Shown here: piece after piece, positions 1 to 12,324 of the stretch
Position numbering within the stretch: the stretch's first letter is position 1
Layout of the letters: every line of letters starts with the position of its first letter
Source of the DNA: Fistularia commersonii
Lineage: Eukaryota; Chordata; Actinopteri; Syngnathiformes; Fistulariidae
Assembly: GCA_037954325.1 (NCBI GenBank)
Contig: JBBMNZ010000021.1
Span: forward strand, 15,722,616 to 15,786,615
Length of the DNA stretch: 64,000 nucleotides
Reading direction: 5' to 3'
The notes under the pieces: model-generated
The model's input: the letters and a program-made list of their open reading frames with translations, nothing else
The model's database searches: none
What the model was told of the DNA's origin: nothing
Program-made: the position numbers and the translations under genes

Positions 1-562
1 TGCTGGTTCTACCAAAATAGCTGTATCACAACTTCACATGGACTCGTACCTGAATGATCACAATTCTTCGGCTCGTTGGTACTAAAGCCAGGCGGGCTGA
101 AGGCACAGCGAAGGCATCATCTGCTATTTTTTGTTTTTTATTTTTATTTTATTTGTATTTCTTACCCTCCCTCCTTCCTTCTATTATCTACTATTGTTAT
201 GTTTTACTTGAAACTCCAGCACAACAATTTCCTTCGGGATAAATAAAGTTATTCTTATTTTCCACGCTCTATTTTCCCGTGACGCTCTTCCGTTTGTGCC
301 TCCACAGATCTGGATCCTCCCTCCGGCAGCAAAGCCGCCTCCTGACGTACTCGTCCCGGACGTTGGTCCTGAAGCCGCAGCCGCCGCGTTCCGAATAAAG
401 CTGGTTTTTCCAACCGCTGACTTTTCCATGCGTTCACAAACACACGCGAGCCGGAGTTCTGAACATCTACATGTTCCTTTAATTCCACATATAAAGAATA
501 CATCAGTGTCCATGAACACATGGGCTACAGAACATCACACACACACACACACCTTGCACCCT

Positions 563-598
<36 letters not shown>

Positions 599-1923
599 CG
601 CGGGGAGCGGTGTCATGTTGTGTAGCATAGCCGCTGTGCGGTACAGAGGTCTGACAAAGTGCAACACTCTCACGGCTGGGGTTTACATCCAACTGTCCAA
701 AAGGAAACTGCATACACGGCTTCTGCGCCCCCTCGCACTACTCTAGGGGATTATCAGCAAACACACACACACACACACACACTTTCAATTTGGCTGCATT
801 TGTTCAATGAGCGGAGTGATTTCTGTAGTTGTCCATAAAAAGTCCATTAAAAGCCGTCTTCGGATGAGGTGGCGTGGAAAGCTCGGACCGACCCGCCGGC
901 GGCCTTCGTGTTCTTTACAATTTGTCCTGATTTCCGTCAAGAGAGCCGAACCTCACGAGGAATGTTTTCTCTCTTTTTTTTTTTTTTTGCACTTCTCAGA
1001 AGCGACACACCGTCGATAATAATTCAGCAACACCGTTTATTTGACCTTAAATTTTTAAATATGTACACAAGTACATGTCCCGCGTCACCGCGGTGAATCT
1101 GATTGGCATAGGTCCTCGAGTCAAATCAGCATTTGGTTTCAAAATAATCCGCGCATCTTAAGAGATGACACAATATAGCGTCAAAATTTCAAGTGTTACT
1201 CAGATTATTAAGCCCAATGTCTTAGAAGATCAATAACAAAATCATATGTATATATAATGCACTTGAAAGGAGGCATTTTTTCAAACTCACAATCCTTGGC
1301 GGCTCAGGCCGGGCGCAGGACGTGGCTGAGACCCTGACTGAGGAGGTCGTGCAGGGACCGCCAAACGCGGGGGAGACTCGTCACGACGCGCAGAATTTGG
1401 AATAAAACGAGGTTATTTTTTTACGAGACAGGCGGTGGATTGATGTGACAATAAATAATGTGTGTGAGACGTGCGACCGGCTGATGATCCGTTACTAAGA
1501 CAGACGTCTAGATGCTCCTGGCGGGGAGTTAAGTTTCTTTTTTTTAATTTTTTTAATTTTTTTTTATTTTTGGCATTCGACTACACACCCTGACGCTAAA
1601 AGCTGAGGTTAATCCGGGATTCATTTGTGTTAAGTGAATACAGGTTACGTTTGCATAGACCCTTGAACCTCAACCATGACCACTTTAAAGAGATTTTTAA
1701 AATAAAAATGAAGGAAAAATAAACAAAAACAAAGCACTCCCGCTCGGAGAAGAATACCCGACTTCACCCCTTGTGCTGAGTTTGGGTGGCGCGGTGGTAA
1801 ACACTGCTGAAGCCCACGGGAGACGGCTACATTCAGGTTTGGTCGTTTTTTTTTTTGTTTTGTTTTGTTTTGTTTCTTTGTTTGTTTACGTCTAGAAAAA
1901 TCAACAAGTCTGTGGCACAAAAT

Positions 1924-1954
<31 letters not shown>

Positions 1955-2013
1955 CCCCAAAGGGTTCTGGTTCCAGTTCCGCCAGCTGACAATACACAGC
2001 GATAAACTCAGAC
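1..2013. other. Region downstream of ddx19 with no gene recognised
   Basis: I see no supported gene here. The stretch holds an L2-like 3' tail (139-260), several (CA)n tracts (about 537-600 and 760-782) and poly-T or T-rich runs near 970, 1530-1570 and 1926-1952. Longer open frames overlap simple repeats and show no recognisable domain. A minus-strand AATAAA (plus-strand TTTATT near 1036) could be a distal poly(A) signal of ddx19 or of a gene outside the window; I cannot decide between these. Confidence 0.5.
139..260 (+). repeat. L2-like LINE 3' tail
   Basis: This short copy of a LINE 3' end carries the T-rich segment, the CTCCCTCCTTCC block and the ending CAATTTCCTTCGGGATAAAT followed by AAAGTT. 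Closely similar tails occur at about 2650-2785, 14850-14990 and 43640-43790, and in reverse at the right end of the window. It is truncated to the 3' UTR and has no coding sequence. Confidence 0.75.
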
Positions 2014-2019
2014 TTTATT
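2014..2019 (-). terminator. Probable ddx19 polyadenylation signal
   Basis: The minus strand reads AATAAA here, about 210 bases after the ddx19 stop codon at 2230-2232. This gives a short, ordinary 3' UTR. The signal was found by eye; no transcript evidence is available. Confidence 0.6.
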
Positions 2020-2229
2020 CAGTGAGGTACAAAGAGTGAAATGGGGTATGTCCACTTGGGAAAAAGCAGGCTGAAGAGGAGACATGTCTATGTGTAAACA
2101 TACGCAGTGTTGGTGGTGTCGCTCTTTTCTTCGACAGCTAAAATAAAATAAAAGCATGAGACATTCTTGGGACGTACGGAGGAGGAGGAGAAGGAGGGAG
2201 CCGGTCCCCGGCGGGCGTCCGAGTTTTCT

Positions 2230-5200
2230 TTAGCTGGCGATTTTCTCGATTTCGTCCAGGTCGTCCGTGTCTAGCTTCTCGATTTTCTTGTCTGCAACGG
2301 GAGAAACCACAAGGAGACTGTGGGAGCAGGTCCACCACGACAAACACCGCTGCACTCGGGGGGGATCCTGAGCTGGAATCGTAGTTTCACGGCTTTGGGG
2401 AGGTCAGAGGTCAAAGAGCGGACCTTCTGCCGACGTTCTGGGTGATCCGGGGCCGGAGGTCCGGCGGCCCCGCTGACTGCGGCTCAGGCTTCATCTGCCC
2501 GGGTTTTACCCTTTTTTAACAAATCGGAATTTGCGGGCGATGGAGCACATCTGAATAGAAGCTGCACCGGCTTGCTCATCAATGAGTATTTCATTTGATT
2601 TAAAATGTCATTTTAAATTTGAAGACGATGGAGACCTTGTAACCTGAAAACTGAACCTTGACAATTTATATTTTATTGTATTTCTTATTCTCCCTCCTTC
2701 CTACTATTATCTATTGCTGTTATGTTTTTGCTTGAAACTCTGGCACAACAATTTCCTTCGGGATAAATAAAGTTGTTCTCATCGCATCTCATAACATCTA
2801 AATAAACGGGTTAAAATATTTTTGTCGCTCTTAATAAGCGACCGCACGTGGCATTTTCAGTTTGCTGCCGGTGGATCGTTTAAGTTCGGGTTTTCTTTTC
2901 ATTAATACAAGGACTCAAATAGACATTGAGTATTTTTCTTAAAAGTAACCTTCAACCAGGTTAGTTAACCTTCTTTGTTCCAGAGTTCAAAATGTTTGGT
3001 TGCAAGCAGAAAAGTCATTGCAACACATTTTGTTTATCCATTCAAAGCGTTTATGGTCACGTGCACGTTTCCCTGCACAGTGAAATTTCTACTTGCCGTG
3101 TTAAAATTCGATTTTAAATTTTCTTTACTGTGGGGAAACGGCTCTTTGAGCGGGGAAGGTCGCCGAACCCCGGGCTCTCTGATCGCACCAAAACCGTTAA
3201 AAGTCGTCTTCTTCGCCGTCGGAATCGAACGGCCTCGGAATTTCACGCTCATGTCATCGGTCCGCTGTGACCAGGATAAATGTTTTGGCGGCGTGAAGCT
3301 CGCTGGCCCCCCAATAATCTATCGATTAGTTAAGCCGCAGCGTTCAAAGCCTGTGAAAGAAGCAGCGGCTTCTAGTTCAGGAACGACGGAACTTCTTTTA
3401 AACACCAGCGAATGTGTGAGGACAGATTTGTTTGGATTTCCTCTCTAAGAGATGCAGCTGAACAAACACCCTTGCACTTCTGATCCATGACATTCACTGA
3501 AAAAAAAAAATAAAAAAAATCCCGCCTGATATTCATTAGAATTGGGCTTTAATTAGTATTTCTCTCAAGCAGAGATTGCAAGAAAACAAAGTTCTAAAAA
3601 GATAGAAGTTCAAGAGTTCTGACTTAAAGAGGCTCAAACACAAGTCATGATTTCTTTAAAAGAAATATAAATAAAATAAGAAAACCGACGGAAGGACGGA
3701 CGAACGGACACACACACACACACACACACTGGATAGGAAGTGGACCATGAATTTCTGAACATGACAGCGTTTGACGAGTAGAAGGAAAAGCACAGAGAAG
3801 CTCTCTGTCCCAACGATTCCACAGAAATGGATTTTATCAAATATACATCGACCAACCTTCTTCATATATCTGTACGTTGTGTTTTGTGCTTGTAGTCTTT
3901 GGAAGTGTGTGTGTGTGTGTGTGTGTGTGTGCTGGACTTACTGAAATGCTCCTGGATCCTGTTGAGGATGTTCATGCTCATCCTGCTGTCCACCATGTTG
4001 ATGGCCAGCCCCCGTTTGCCGAAGCGTCCCGTACGTCCGATTCTGTGAAGGTACGTCTCGTTGTCCGGGTTACCGTCCTTGTCCACCGGCAGGTCGAAGT
4101 TGATCACCACGGAAACCTGCTCGACATCGATGCCTGATCGGGAGAGGGGACGGCGGTCAGACGGAGCTCAGGACTCCTGCCAATCATGCGATCGATCGAT
4201 CGATCGATCGATCGGGAGGACGACCAACGGAGCCGCGGCGCCTGAATTCATTCACAAGGACCCCTTGTGGTGAAACTAGGTATTGCAGGCAAACGTTCCC
4301 CCTAACGAGATCTTCTGCATCTTTCACCAGACCTTCCATCCTTCTTCTCATTGGGTGCAATCCATCAGCCTTCTTTACGCTTGTTTATCAAATTAAAATT
4401 TATATTGCAACGCTATTAATCTGTTGCAGCCACCTGGGTTTCTCACACATTTTCAAATGGGAAAAAATGTACTTTAAACGCCACTTGCCGGACAGCGGCG
4501 TCCACATGGGTGTCAAACACTCGTCCGGCTCGCCGCTAACTCAGCTAACTAGATGGTTTTCCACGTACGCATGTTGCGGGTGGACGTCTCCACCTAGGAT
4601 TCTACCGGTCCTCACCTCGTGCGCAGACGTTGGTGGTGACCAGAACCTTCTCCTTGCCGTCCCTGAATCGTTCGATGACGGCGGCCCTCTGCTCCACCTG
4701 CATCTCCCCGCAGAGGAGCGCCACCTGGTGATTCTCTCTGGAGAGCTCCCCGGCCAGCCAGCCCGCCGTCTTCCTGGTCTGGGTCGCACACAGGAAAGAG
4801 GTTTGTCCAGACGCGATCTGCGACGCCCCGTTTCTGCTGATCGACTCTTCCACACCCACAACGAGCCACCGTAGTTTTAGACCCGGCCAAACACCCGGAC
4901 GTTATATTCGGACGCTCATTAGAAGCGAAGCAGCCTCTGGGTCGAGGGCTGAGACGTATTCAAGTGAACACATTCAAGCCCAGATGACGAGACTAGATAT
5001 TTACATCCCGCGTCAATAGCGACCCCATTTGTCCACCAGGGGGAGCTCTAGGCTTGGAGTCCGACCGGGTTTGAGGGAAAACACGGAGACCAGAGGGAAA
5101 CCCGGAGTCCAAACTGGGAACCGACTTGGGGAAGTTAACCGGAGACGATATAGCGGTGTAGCAGAAGGTATGTCGGGAGCAGCGGACAAAGATGGATCCT

Positions 5201-7331
5201 GTCGGGGCTGAGCGCTCGGAGGCCCGATAAACACACTTCCTATCAATAAAGACGAAGGTTCTGCGGCCGAACGCGCCCTGCCGGTCCACCCACACGCCAT
5301 GACAGCCGGCTATTAAGGACCGGCAATTTCAGTGAGGGAGGAGGTGCCAGATTTTTATTTTTGACCATCTGGAGAAAGCAGAGGGGGGGGGGGACCGGAT
5401 GCTGACGGTCGGGAGGCCCGCCAGAAGACCCTCCGCACACCTGGTCCGGAACCGCCGCGACGTCGACCGACACGCAACCCGCAGACTTAAGCCCGAGACG
5501 CTTTGCGTCCGAGATGGAGACTTCGTGAAGAGACAAAGAAACGCAAAGAAAAGCCCGGCGGACACGATCGGAATCCCTCTCTGCTTCGGGAACTTACGTG
5601 GCAGAAGATCATGGCCTGGGCGATGGTGATGGCGCCGTAGATGTTACAAAGAGCTTGGAACTTCTCCTCCTTGCTGTTGCACAACACGTAGTACTGCTTG
5701 ATGGTGTCCAGGGTCTCCTCCTCACGCTTCAGCTTGATGATGTTGGGGTCGGGCACGATGCGCTTGGCAAAGGCCCACACCGTCTCTTCAAACGTGGCTG
5801 AGAAAAACAACATCTGGCAGTTGTTGGGCAGCATCCTGCGCGGCAGAGGGGAGAAACACAGCTTCAGCCGCCGGTCCGGAGGAGACGCCGGAGACGACGG
5901 GCCGGCGGCTCTGACCTCTGAATCCGAATGCTCTGGTCCTGGTGGCCCTGCGTGGCGATCATGACGTCGGCCTCGTCCAGCACGAACACCTTGATCTTCT
6001 TGGGGTCGATGAACTTGAACTTTAAGCACCAGTCCAGCATGGTGCCCGGCGTGCCGATCACGATCTGCTCCTGCAGCTGCATGCCGCGCTGCACTGGAGC
6101 GTTCCCGGGGAAACGAGAGCTCATTAGCACACGGAGCACATCGGGTAGCGGATGCAGAAACACCTCCGCTTTTCAGACGGACGGCCGGAGGGTGCGCGAG
6201 CCTTACACTTGTTTCCTCTGATGGCGTAGACCAGCTTGACCTCGGGATAGTTCTTGCCCATCTGCTCGATCACCTTGCCGGTCTGAAGTGCCAATTCGTA
6301 GGTGGGCGACACGCACAGGCACTGCGGAGGAAGAACACCGACGGTGGAGGGTAAGCGCTCTGACCGCAGATACCCGGCCGCGGCGGCCGGCGCAAAGCCA
6401 AAAGCGCACAAATACATTTCAGGTTTTCGCAGGAATGACATAAACGGCGATATAAAAGAGGAGTCGTAAAAACTCTCCTTTCGGAGTGTGGCCGAGGCAG
6501 GGAGACTCCGAGGCTCCGCGAGCTTCAACACGCCCGCTGCGTTTCGGAGTTTATAACCCGCTCCGGCTGGAAATCACACCCCCGAAGGAACACTTGTCAT
6601 TATCTCTTTATCTAATAAGATTACGCTCTCGTTCACTTTTACCGCAATGCAGCTGGAAACGGTGCCGACGGGAAGCCGATTCAGCCGGCGCTCTCTGCGT
6701 TTACGCGTAAAATGTGAAATGTTAAGTTCCAGTGAGAATCTAAATATCAGGCTTCACAATCCAACCCGGTATGGAGACGTACAGAGACACCTACAGCGGT
6801 GCGATACGGCCCGACCGCAACTCTGATTTTAAAAGTGTCATTGGAGCGACAGGTCTGAGAACCGACCTGGGGATATTTGTTGTTGGGATCGACGTGGCTG
6901 AGCATGGCCAGCACGAAGGCGGCCGTCTTCCCCGTCCCGGACTGCGACTGGGCGATCAGATTCTGTGGACTGGAGTGAGACGGAGCAGAAAGAGGCAGGT
7001 GAACACCGAACATGGTTAGATCTCTTCCGGCTTCGTCCGAGTGATGCGTAACTGTAGCATTCTGACGTCTCCGAAGCTCGGCCGAGCAAAGCTGAAGCCG
7101 AGTGCGATCTTCCATCAGCGGGAAGGTGTTGTGTTTAAGGGGAAACAGGAATCATTTATGATGAGATCCTGCGATCCAGCAGAGACTTCCAGGTGTTACT
7201 TCATATAACACACGCTTGTTTGGAAGAACTACATGGGAAATAAGCGTCCTGAGTTTTTCCTCTGATTTCAAACGCTGAATGTCATCTTGGAAAATGCAGA
7301 GAAGTCGTCACCGATTTGCAGCTCAAATGAG

Positions 7332-7395
<64 letters not shown>

Positions 7396-9205
7396 GGCCA
7401 GGGCTGGACAGCACCATCCCAGAGCCCTTAAAATGCAGTTCAAACACAGCATGAATCTTTCAGTCCAGGGTTGACCTGTCTCTGCAAAGCTCTGGATTTG
7501 ACCTGCTCCGCTACGATCTAAATGTGACAAACACCTATTAAAATGCTGAACAGCCCACCTTTGTGATCTGAATTTGCATTTTAGATCGTCTTCTATGGAC
7601 TCAAGAGTCCAGATAGGTTTTGTCTGAGTGCATCTGCTTTGTCTCATCCAGTAAACATGGATGGCATTTCATTGAAAACCATTTTATTCAATGTATTTAT
7701 GTGAACACCTGAACCATCCAATGTTTTGGCCGCCCTGGTTGAAAACACACAGGGAGGAGGCCAAACACAGCGGAACAGCATTATCGTGTTTCAGCCTCAC
7801 AGCATCGCGGTCGGTGTGATCGCAGCCCCACGAGAACAAATGCCTGCGTATTCATCGTCTTCTATACGTGGAGTGCACGTTACAAACACACACCGGGGCT
7901 TAATGAAGGAAACGCGACATTATTTGAACACATCTGTTTGCGTCAGAGGGTTAGCACGGAGGAGGAGGAGGAGGACATCCCAGCCCACAGGGTGTCCTAG
8001 CATACTCACGGTTCTGCTAGCATCATAGGTAAGGCAGTCTCCTGGATCTTGGACGGGCGGTTGAAGCCCATGCCGTACACGCCCTGCAGCAGCTGTGGCT
8101 TGCTACAAAGACATGGATATTTGAAAACAATCAACAGGAATGGACAACTAATAACACTATCGCGAGCATTTGAATAAGATAACACACTTACAGCCTCAAC
8201 TCCTCGAAGGATTTGACCGAGTAGAGCGGAGAGTTTGGATCCTTCTGAAGGACCTCCACTTGATTCGTGTTGTTGACGAGATTATTCCGGATCAGCTTGT
8301 TCAGCAAGGATTGCGCCGCTTTGTCCTCTGGGAAAGATTCATGACAGAGCTCACATAAGAAGCCCGATGTAATCTTCCTGGGATTGCGGAGAGCAAACGA
8401 GAAGCTTAATATGACTGAACATCCCAATGGACTCACCTGCGTCCTCCTCCTCTGTGGCCTTGTCTCCTTCTGCATCCGTCTTCACCGCTGCATTCCTGGG
8501 TTCCGATGTGTTTCCAGAGGTGCCTTCGACGTTACATTTTACACCATATGAATACTTTTAATGACCACTTTAGGACTTGTCGCAAGGCCACCATACTTAC
8601 CATTTTCTTCTAGTTTGTCTTTCAGTTGGAGGCTGCCGATCTGTGAACGGGGACGCAGCATTACAGCCAACACTTGGCTCATAACATGACGCCACGGACG
8701 TCGTAACGTTTAGTTCACAGTCAAAGCGGATTTTAGAGAACTACGATATTTACAAGAAACTCCTGAAGTAATCAGGAACACGGAGTGTCCAAAAGTCCGA
8801 TGTTTGTGGCTCTCGCTGCACTGACTTTAGCCCCGGTGCCGGTTGTAGCTAGGAACTCGCTGAGCACGCAGCATCTCGCCTTGAGCTAACTTCACTCCGG
8901 TCGGTGCTAACGCCACACCGGGGCTGGGCTTGTTTATTTGTTTGTTTCCTTTCAAATGAACTTAAACGGGTCACGCCGTAACACGAGGAAAAAAGACCCG
9001 CAGCCGGCAAAAATCGTATACTTAGTTAAACTTTGAAAGACAAAGTGATGGGACCGAAGTGTAGTCAAGAGCCCCGGCGCAGGCCAATGCATTATCCAAA
9101 CAGGCTAACAATACGTTAGCTTCAGTTGCGTAAGTTGTTTTACGTTACCGATTCCGCCGCGGCTTCTTGCTCGTCCACCGCCTGGGCCCAGGAGTCCGTA
9201 GCCAT
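2230..9205 (-). CDS. ddx19: ATP-dependent RNA helicase DDX19 (mRNA export DEAD-box protein), 12 exons
   Basis: DEAD-box ATPase that remodels mRNPs at the cytoplasmic face of the nuclear pore during mRNA export. Exons on the minus strand: 9149-9205, 8601-8640, 8437-8523, 8192-8327, 8010-8102, 6867-6969, 6207-6321, 5916-6093, 5598-5835, 4616-4778, 3942-4133, 2230-2291. These sum to 1464 nt, or 487 residues (human DDX19B is about 479), with all phases consistent. Motifs seen: Q-motif GFNRPSKIQ, Walker A AQSQSGTGKT (about 144-153), PTYELALQTG, GTPG, DEAD (250-253), SAT (about 282), TTNVCARGID, and HRIGRTGR (433-440). The C-terminus, LDTDDLDEIEKIA, is the typical DDX19 ending. The start ATG opens MATDSWA, as in vertebrate orthologues. 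The acceptor of exon 3 (8523) is weak and chosen by phase. DDX25 is the closest alternative, but the N-terminus favours DDX19. Confidence 0.93.
2650..2785 (+). repeat. L2-like LINE 3' tail in the last ddx19 intron
   Basis: The CTTGACAATTTATATTTTAT start, the CTCCCTCCTTCC block and the GGGATAAATAAAGTTGTTCT end match the tails at 14850-14990 and 43640-43790. The copy is antisense to ddx19 and carries no coding part. Confidence 0.75.
3905..3931. repeat. (TG)n/(CA)n microsatellite next to the ddx19 exon 11 donor
   Basis: A run of about 13 dinucleotide units. On the transcribed strand it reads (CA)n and begins about ten bases after the exon 11 5' splice site (exon end at 3942). Confidence 0.9.
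4475..4560. repeat. Short dispersed repeat, related copy near 44090
   Basis: The segment beginning TTTAAACGCCACTT, followed by GACAGCGGCGTCC and GTGTCAAACACTC, is matched with small changes at about 44092-44165 inside a dnajc16 intron. I do not recognise the family. Confidence 0.55.
7335..7394. repeat. (CA)n microsatellite, about 60 bp
   Basis: An uninterrupted CA dinucleotide run inside the ddx19 intron between exons 5 and 6. Confidence 0.95.
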
Positions 9206-9485
9206 GACTTGTTATCGTGCGATTTTCAGGATAAGTCGTTTTTAAAAAGAGGAGTAGCTCAAAGACGGGAGTCTTTAACGTGACAGAAACTACTCCACAA
9301 TGGCGTGCCGAAGGCGATTCAGAGCAACTGTCCGTCGACTAATGCTTCCGACTGGAAACAAAATGCACTGGACAAAAGGTCCGGCCCTGTTAAAGGTTCC
9401 GGCACCCAAAGTTTCCAGCCGGAACATAGAAAGACGCGCCGCCTCAGGGAAACATTACTGAGCCATTCGGACAAAACGTTGATAA

Positions 9486-9595
9486 TAATTATTTCTTTCC
9501 TCTTCTTTTTCTTGTTCTTCTTCTTGTTCTTCTTCTTGTTCTTGTTCTTGTTCTTCTTCTTCTTCTTCTTCTTCTTCTTCTTCTTCTACTTTCAG
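9486..9595. repeat. (TTC)n/(TTCTTG)n polypyrimidine tract
   Basis: About 110 bases of TTC and TTCTTG units lie roughly 280 bases upstream of the ddx19 start codon. It leads directly into an RTE 3' tail in reverse orientation, whose own tail normally ends in GAAGAAG-type repeats, so the tract is probably an expanded LINE tail. Confidence 0.85.
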
Positions 9596-9888
9596 CTTCT
9601 CCCCTCAGGTGTCGCCACAGCGAATCCACTTTCTCCATCTAATCCTATTCTCTGGATCCTCCTCTCTCACACCAACTACCTTCATATCCTCCCTCACTAT
9701 GTCCATAACTCTTATAATAATAATAATAATAATAATAATTATATAGAGAATAGGGTTAGATGGAGAAGCTTGATTCACTGTGGTGATCGCCGAAAGTGGA
9801 AGATGATGATTATTATTATTATTATTATTATTGTTATTGTTATCATTATGATTCACTGTGGCGACCCCCGAAAGGGGAAGAAGAAGAA

Positions 9889-9940
<52 letters not shown>

Positions 9941-9945
9941 TTGTG
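9590..9945. mobile_element. Nested RTE-type LINE 3' tails with (TAA)n/(ATT)n runs
   Basis: Three copies of the RTE 3' end are visible. The first, on the minus strand (about 9590-9715), contains GGTGTCGCCACAGCGAATCC. The second and third are plus-strand pieces ending TTCACTGTGGTGATCGCC (near 9775) and TTCACTGTGGCGACCCCC (near 9852). They are separated and ended by (TAA)n or (ATT)n runs at about 9712-9740, 9806-9845 and 9888-9940. Only the last codons of the reverse transcriptase frame survive. Confidence 0.75.
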
Positions 9946-10224
9946 GTGATAACAACAATAATAATAATGATGATTGTGGATATTGTAATATTATTTGTAA
10001 TATATATCATCTCATCGTGATTCTATCACAATCACAGCAATAATAATATCAATACTACTACTACTATTAATCATAATAACAATAATAATAATAATAAGGT
10101 ATATATGATAAACGGCATCTGGCATATCAGTTGTTGATAATAAAAAAATGTTTTTCTGCTAAATTTCTAGGTTGGTTTATCCCTCCATAGTATGGTCCTG
10201 TATATGCCTGCGGTAGAATAGTCA

Positions 10225-10228
<4 letters not shown>

Positions 10229-10291
<63 letters not shown>
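10229..10291. repeat. (CA)n microsatellite
   Basis: About 30 CA units, ending in CATACACACAG and followed by short GGCAGG and CAAA runs. Confidence 0.95.
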
Positions 10292-10295
<4 letters not shown>

Positions 10296-11059
10296 ACAGT
10301 CAGGCAGGCGGGCAGGCAAACAAACAAACCAGCACACACAAAATGCTCCAGGTATTTTGGTTTGGTCTGTAATAACAAGCAAGATGACTTACAGTGCATC
10401 TGCCTCTGATTCTGCAGCCCAGATCCAGCGTGGCATAAAACACCCCGCTTTCACCTTCAAAGTACCCAATAAAAACACTGCGACAAAGAATAAAAGGGCT
10501 TTAAAAGTCTCACAAGTTTATGATGAAAAATGATTGAAAACAATGCAAATTAATCCAATATAATGAGGGAAGACTTCAAAAGGTGAAGACCAAAAGAGAG
10601 AAGAAACTCGCCCATTAACTTTCCTGTGACACGTGACGTCGCCATCGTGAAGTTGTGGATTTCATCCGATTCGACGGCAGCGTGATCTGCTGGCCTGTGA
10701 GCCGCGGGTTTGAAATCTTGATTTTCTGCCTCATTTCACAGCTGTGGCTTTTGAGAGCGAGCGAACCCGAGCAGGAAAACACAAAACAAAACAGAAAACG
10801 GATCCCCTGCCGTCCCGAAACCAGTGACTCGCAGCAAACGGCTCTGGTGTTTGGTGAAGTTATTCATCCCGCCAGGAGTCGGCTCACTTTCTTATCGCCC
10901 TCGATAGAATGGGACTTTAGTCAAAACCGGAGTTCGGCTCTGGGCTGGATTCGCTTCTCGATTGGCCCGGATTCGCCATTTTTGGTCGAGTGACTTGACT
11001 GAATCTGTAATCTCATTGCACATATTCATTCATTCATTCATTCATTCATTCATTCAGCC

Positions 11060-11230
11060 ATGCGGCCTGGGTCGTGGAGGGTCCTAGTCCAACTGCCCTT
11101 GGCCGAGAGATGGGGTTCGAATATAGAGACGGGCGAACATTCCCCGTTTTATTGACGCAGGTTAAATGAACCTGGAGAACCTGGAGGAACCCCCCGCAGA
11201 CGCACGGAGAACACAAAGACTCCACACAGA
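11060..11230 (-). repeat. Dispersed teleost repeat (copy a)
   Basis: Contains GAGGAACCCCCCGCAGACGC and a CTCCACAC end. This is one of about ten diverged copies of the same dispersed repeat in the 11-35 kb region. I know the motif as common in fish genomes but do not assign a family name. Confidence 0.6.
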
Positions 11231-11757
11231 AAGGCCATCCAACCGTGTTGGTGTGAGCCAGAGCCGCTTCAATTTGAATTTTCGTGTTTTCCGTCACAAC
11301 CGTGATGTATTTTTTTGAACCTTACATGCGTGCGTAATCCTGCTGACGGACGGCAATTCATCCAAAGTGAGTCCTCTTCGCTACCAGGCGTCGCCCAGGT
11401 AGATGTTCTGCGTGGTAGTTCGCTAACGAGCGGCGTTTCCTCCTCCCTCTGCGTTTCGGAGGAAATATGCCTATTAACCAAACCTGGCCTGGTCACCTCT
11501 GGAGCTGCTCTGCTTCTCAACCGAATGCACCATTGATTTCACACACAGCCCTGCTTCCAATGAGATAGATATAGAGAAGATGACGGTGGCTTTGGATTGC
11601 ACATAGATCTCCGCCATCAAGCGTGTGCGTCCGCTTACATATGCACGTATGTGCGTGCGTGTGTCCGCATGCAGGAGAGGAAGCGGGAAGTCACTTAGAT
11701 AGTCGGTTCGGAGACAAATTTGTCAAAGGCTCGAAAGAGCCGAGTTTATTGTTGTGG

Positions 11758-11793
11758 CCAATCAGCTCTCTTGCTGGAGGTATCCATGGCAAC
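11758..11793 (+). promoter_or_regulatory. CCAAT box plus RFX X-box overlapping an ATG
   Basis: CCAAT at 11758-11762 is followed by GTATCCATGGCAAC at 11780-11793. This fits the X-box consensus bound by RFX factors (GTNRCC, short spacer, RGYAAC). The ATG at 11786 of the orphan coding stretch sits inside the X-box. The motif matches are direct; function is inferred. Confidence 0.45.
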
Positions 11794-11918
11794 TGAAAGA
11801 GTAAAAGTAAGGTTTGAGGTCCCCGGAGAATTTGGAAGAGACACAGAGAAGGACTTTGAATTGCCACATAAGGACTCATTTCAAGTTCATTTAACGGCAT
11901 ATGACGGAAAGGATAGCA

Positions 11919-11956
<38 letters not shown>

Positions 11957-12074
11957 TGGGGGTGCAGTGAAAATCGATTTCCTGTATGAACCTCTGAGAA
12001 AAGACAAACACGCAGCCCTTGAATACAAAGAAGAATTTTGCTCACACACTTCTCCATCCAGGAGGTGGACGTGA
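11786..12074 (+). pseudogene. Orphan coding-like stretch, two frames split by a (GT)n run
   Basis: From the ATG at 11786, 45 codons stay open with a coding-like composition rich in charged residues, starting MATERVKVRFEV and ending YDGKDSK at 11920. A (GT)n microsatellite follows, and at 11967 a second stretch opens, starting VKIDFLYEP and stopping at 12072-12074. The second stretch is offset by one base from the first. Either the repeat sits in a very short intron (an AG lies at 11966-11967) or it has broken the frame. I do not recognise the family and find no further exon. It may be a small real gene, a decayed gene fragment, or chance. It is labelled a pseudogene only because the continuous frame is interrupted. 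Confidence 0.35.
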
Positions 12075-12324
12075 AGACACCTGGCAGCTTCTCATATCTG
12101 AGTCACACCAACATGGAGCTTCACTCCGACGGCAGAGCCTCGTTGTTCTGCTCACGGACAAGACGGCAGGAGGTTCACAGGAGGTTCCTCCTGTGATTTG
12201 ACGTCCATCTTCCGGGACTGTTATCACGTCCGTTCCATTGGAATAACACAAACATTCACTCATCCACTGCTTCTCGAGCTTCACCCAGAACCCACCTGTG
12301 GAGATATGCAACACCTGGGCCGGT

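Larger units (their letters stand above)
9206..11700. other. Intergenic, repeat-dominated, no gene recognised
   Basis: Between the ddx19 start and the orphan ORF at 11786 I see simple repeats: (TTC)n, (ATT)n, a (CA)n run at about 10229-10290 and (ATTC)n at about 11025-11056. One copy of the dispersed GCAGACRC repeat lies at about 11060-11230. The open frames in the trinucleotide runs are repeat translations, not genes. Confidence 0.6.

Noticed and set aside
2975..3448. 157-codon plus-strand open frame in the last ddx19 intron
   Set aside because: No domain, no homologue I recognise, and no splice or promoter context. Probably chance.
9305..10043. Frames made of poly-I, poly-N, poly-Y or poly-L
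   Set aside because: They are translations of (TTC)n and (ATT)n runs near RTE tails.
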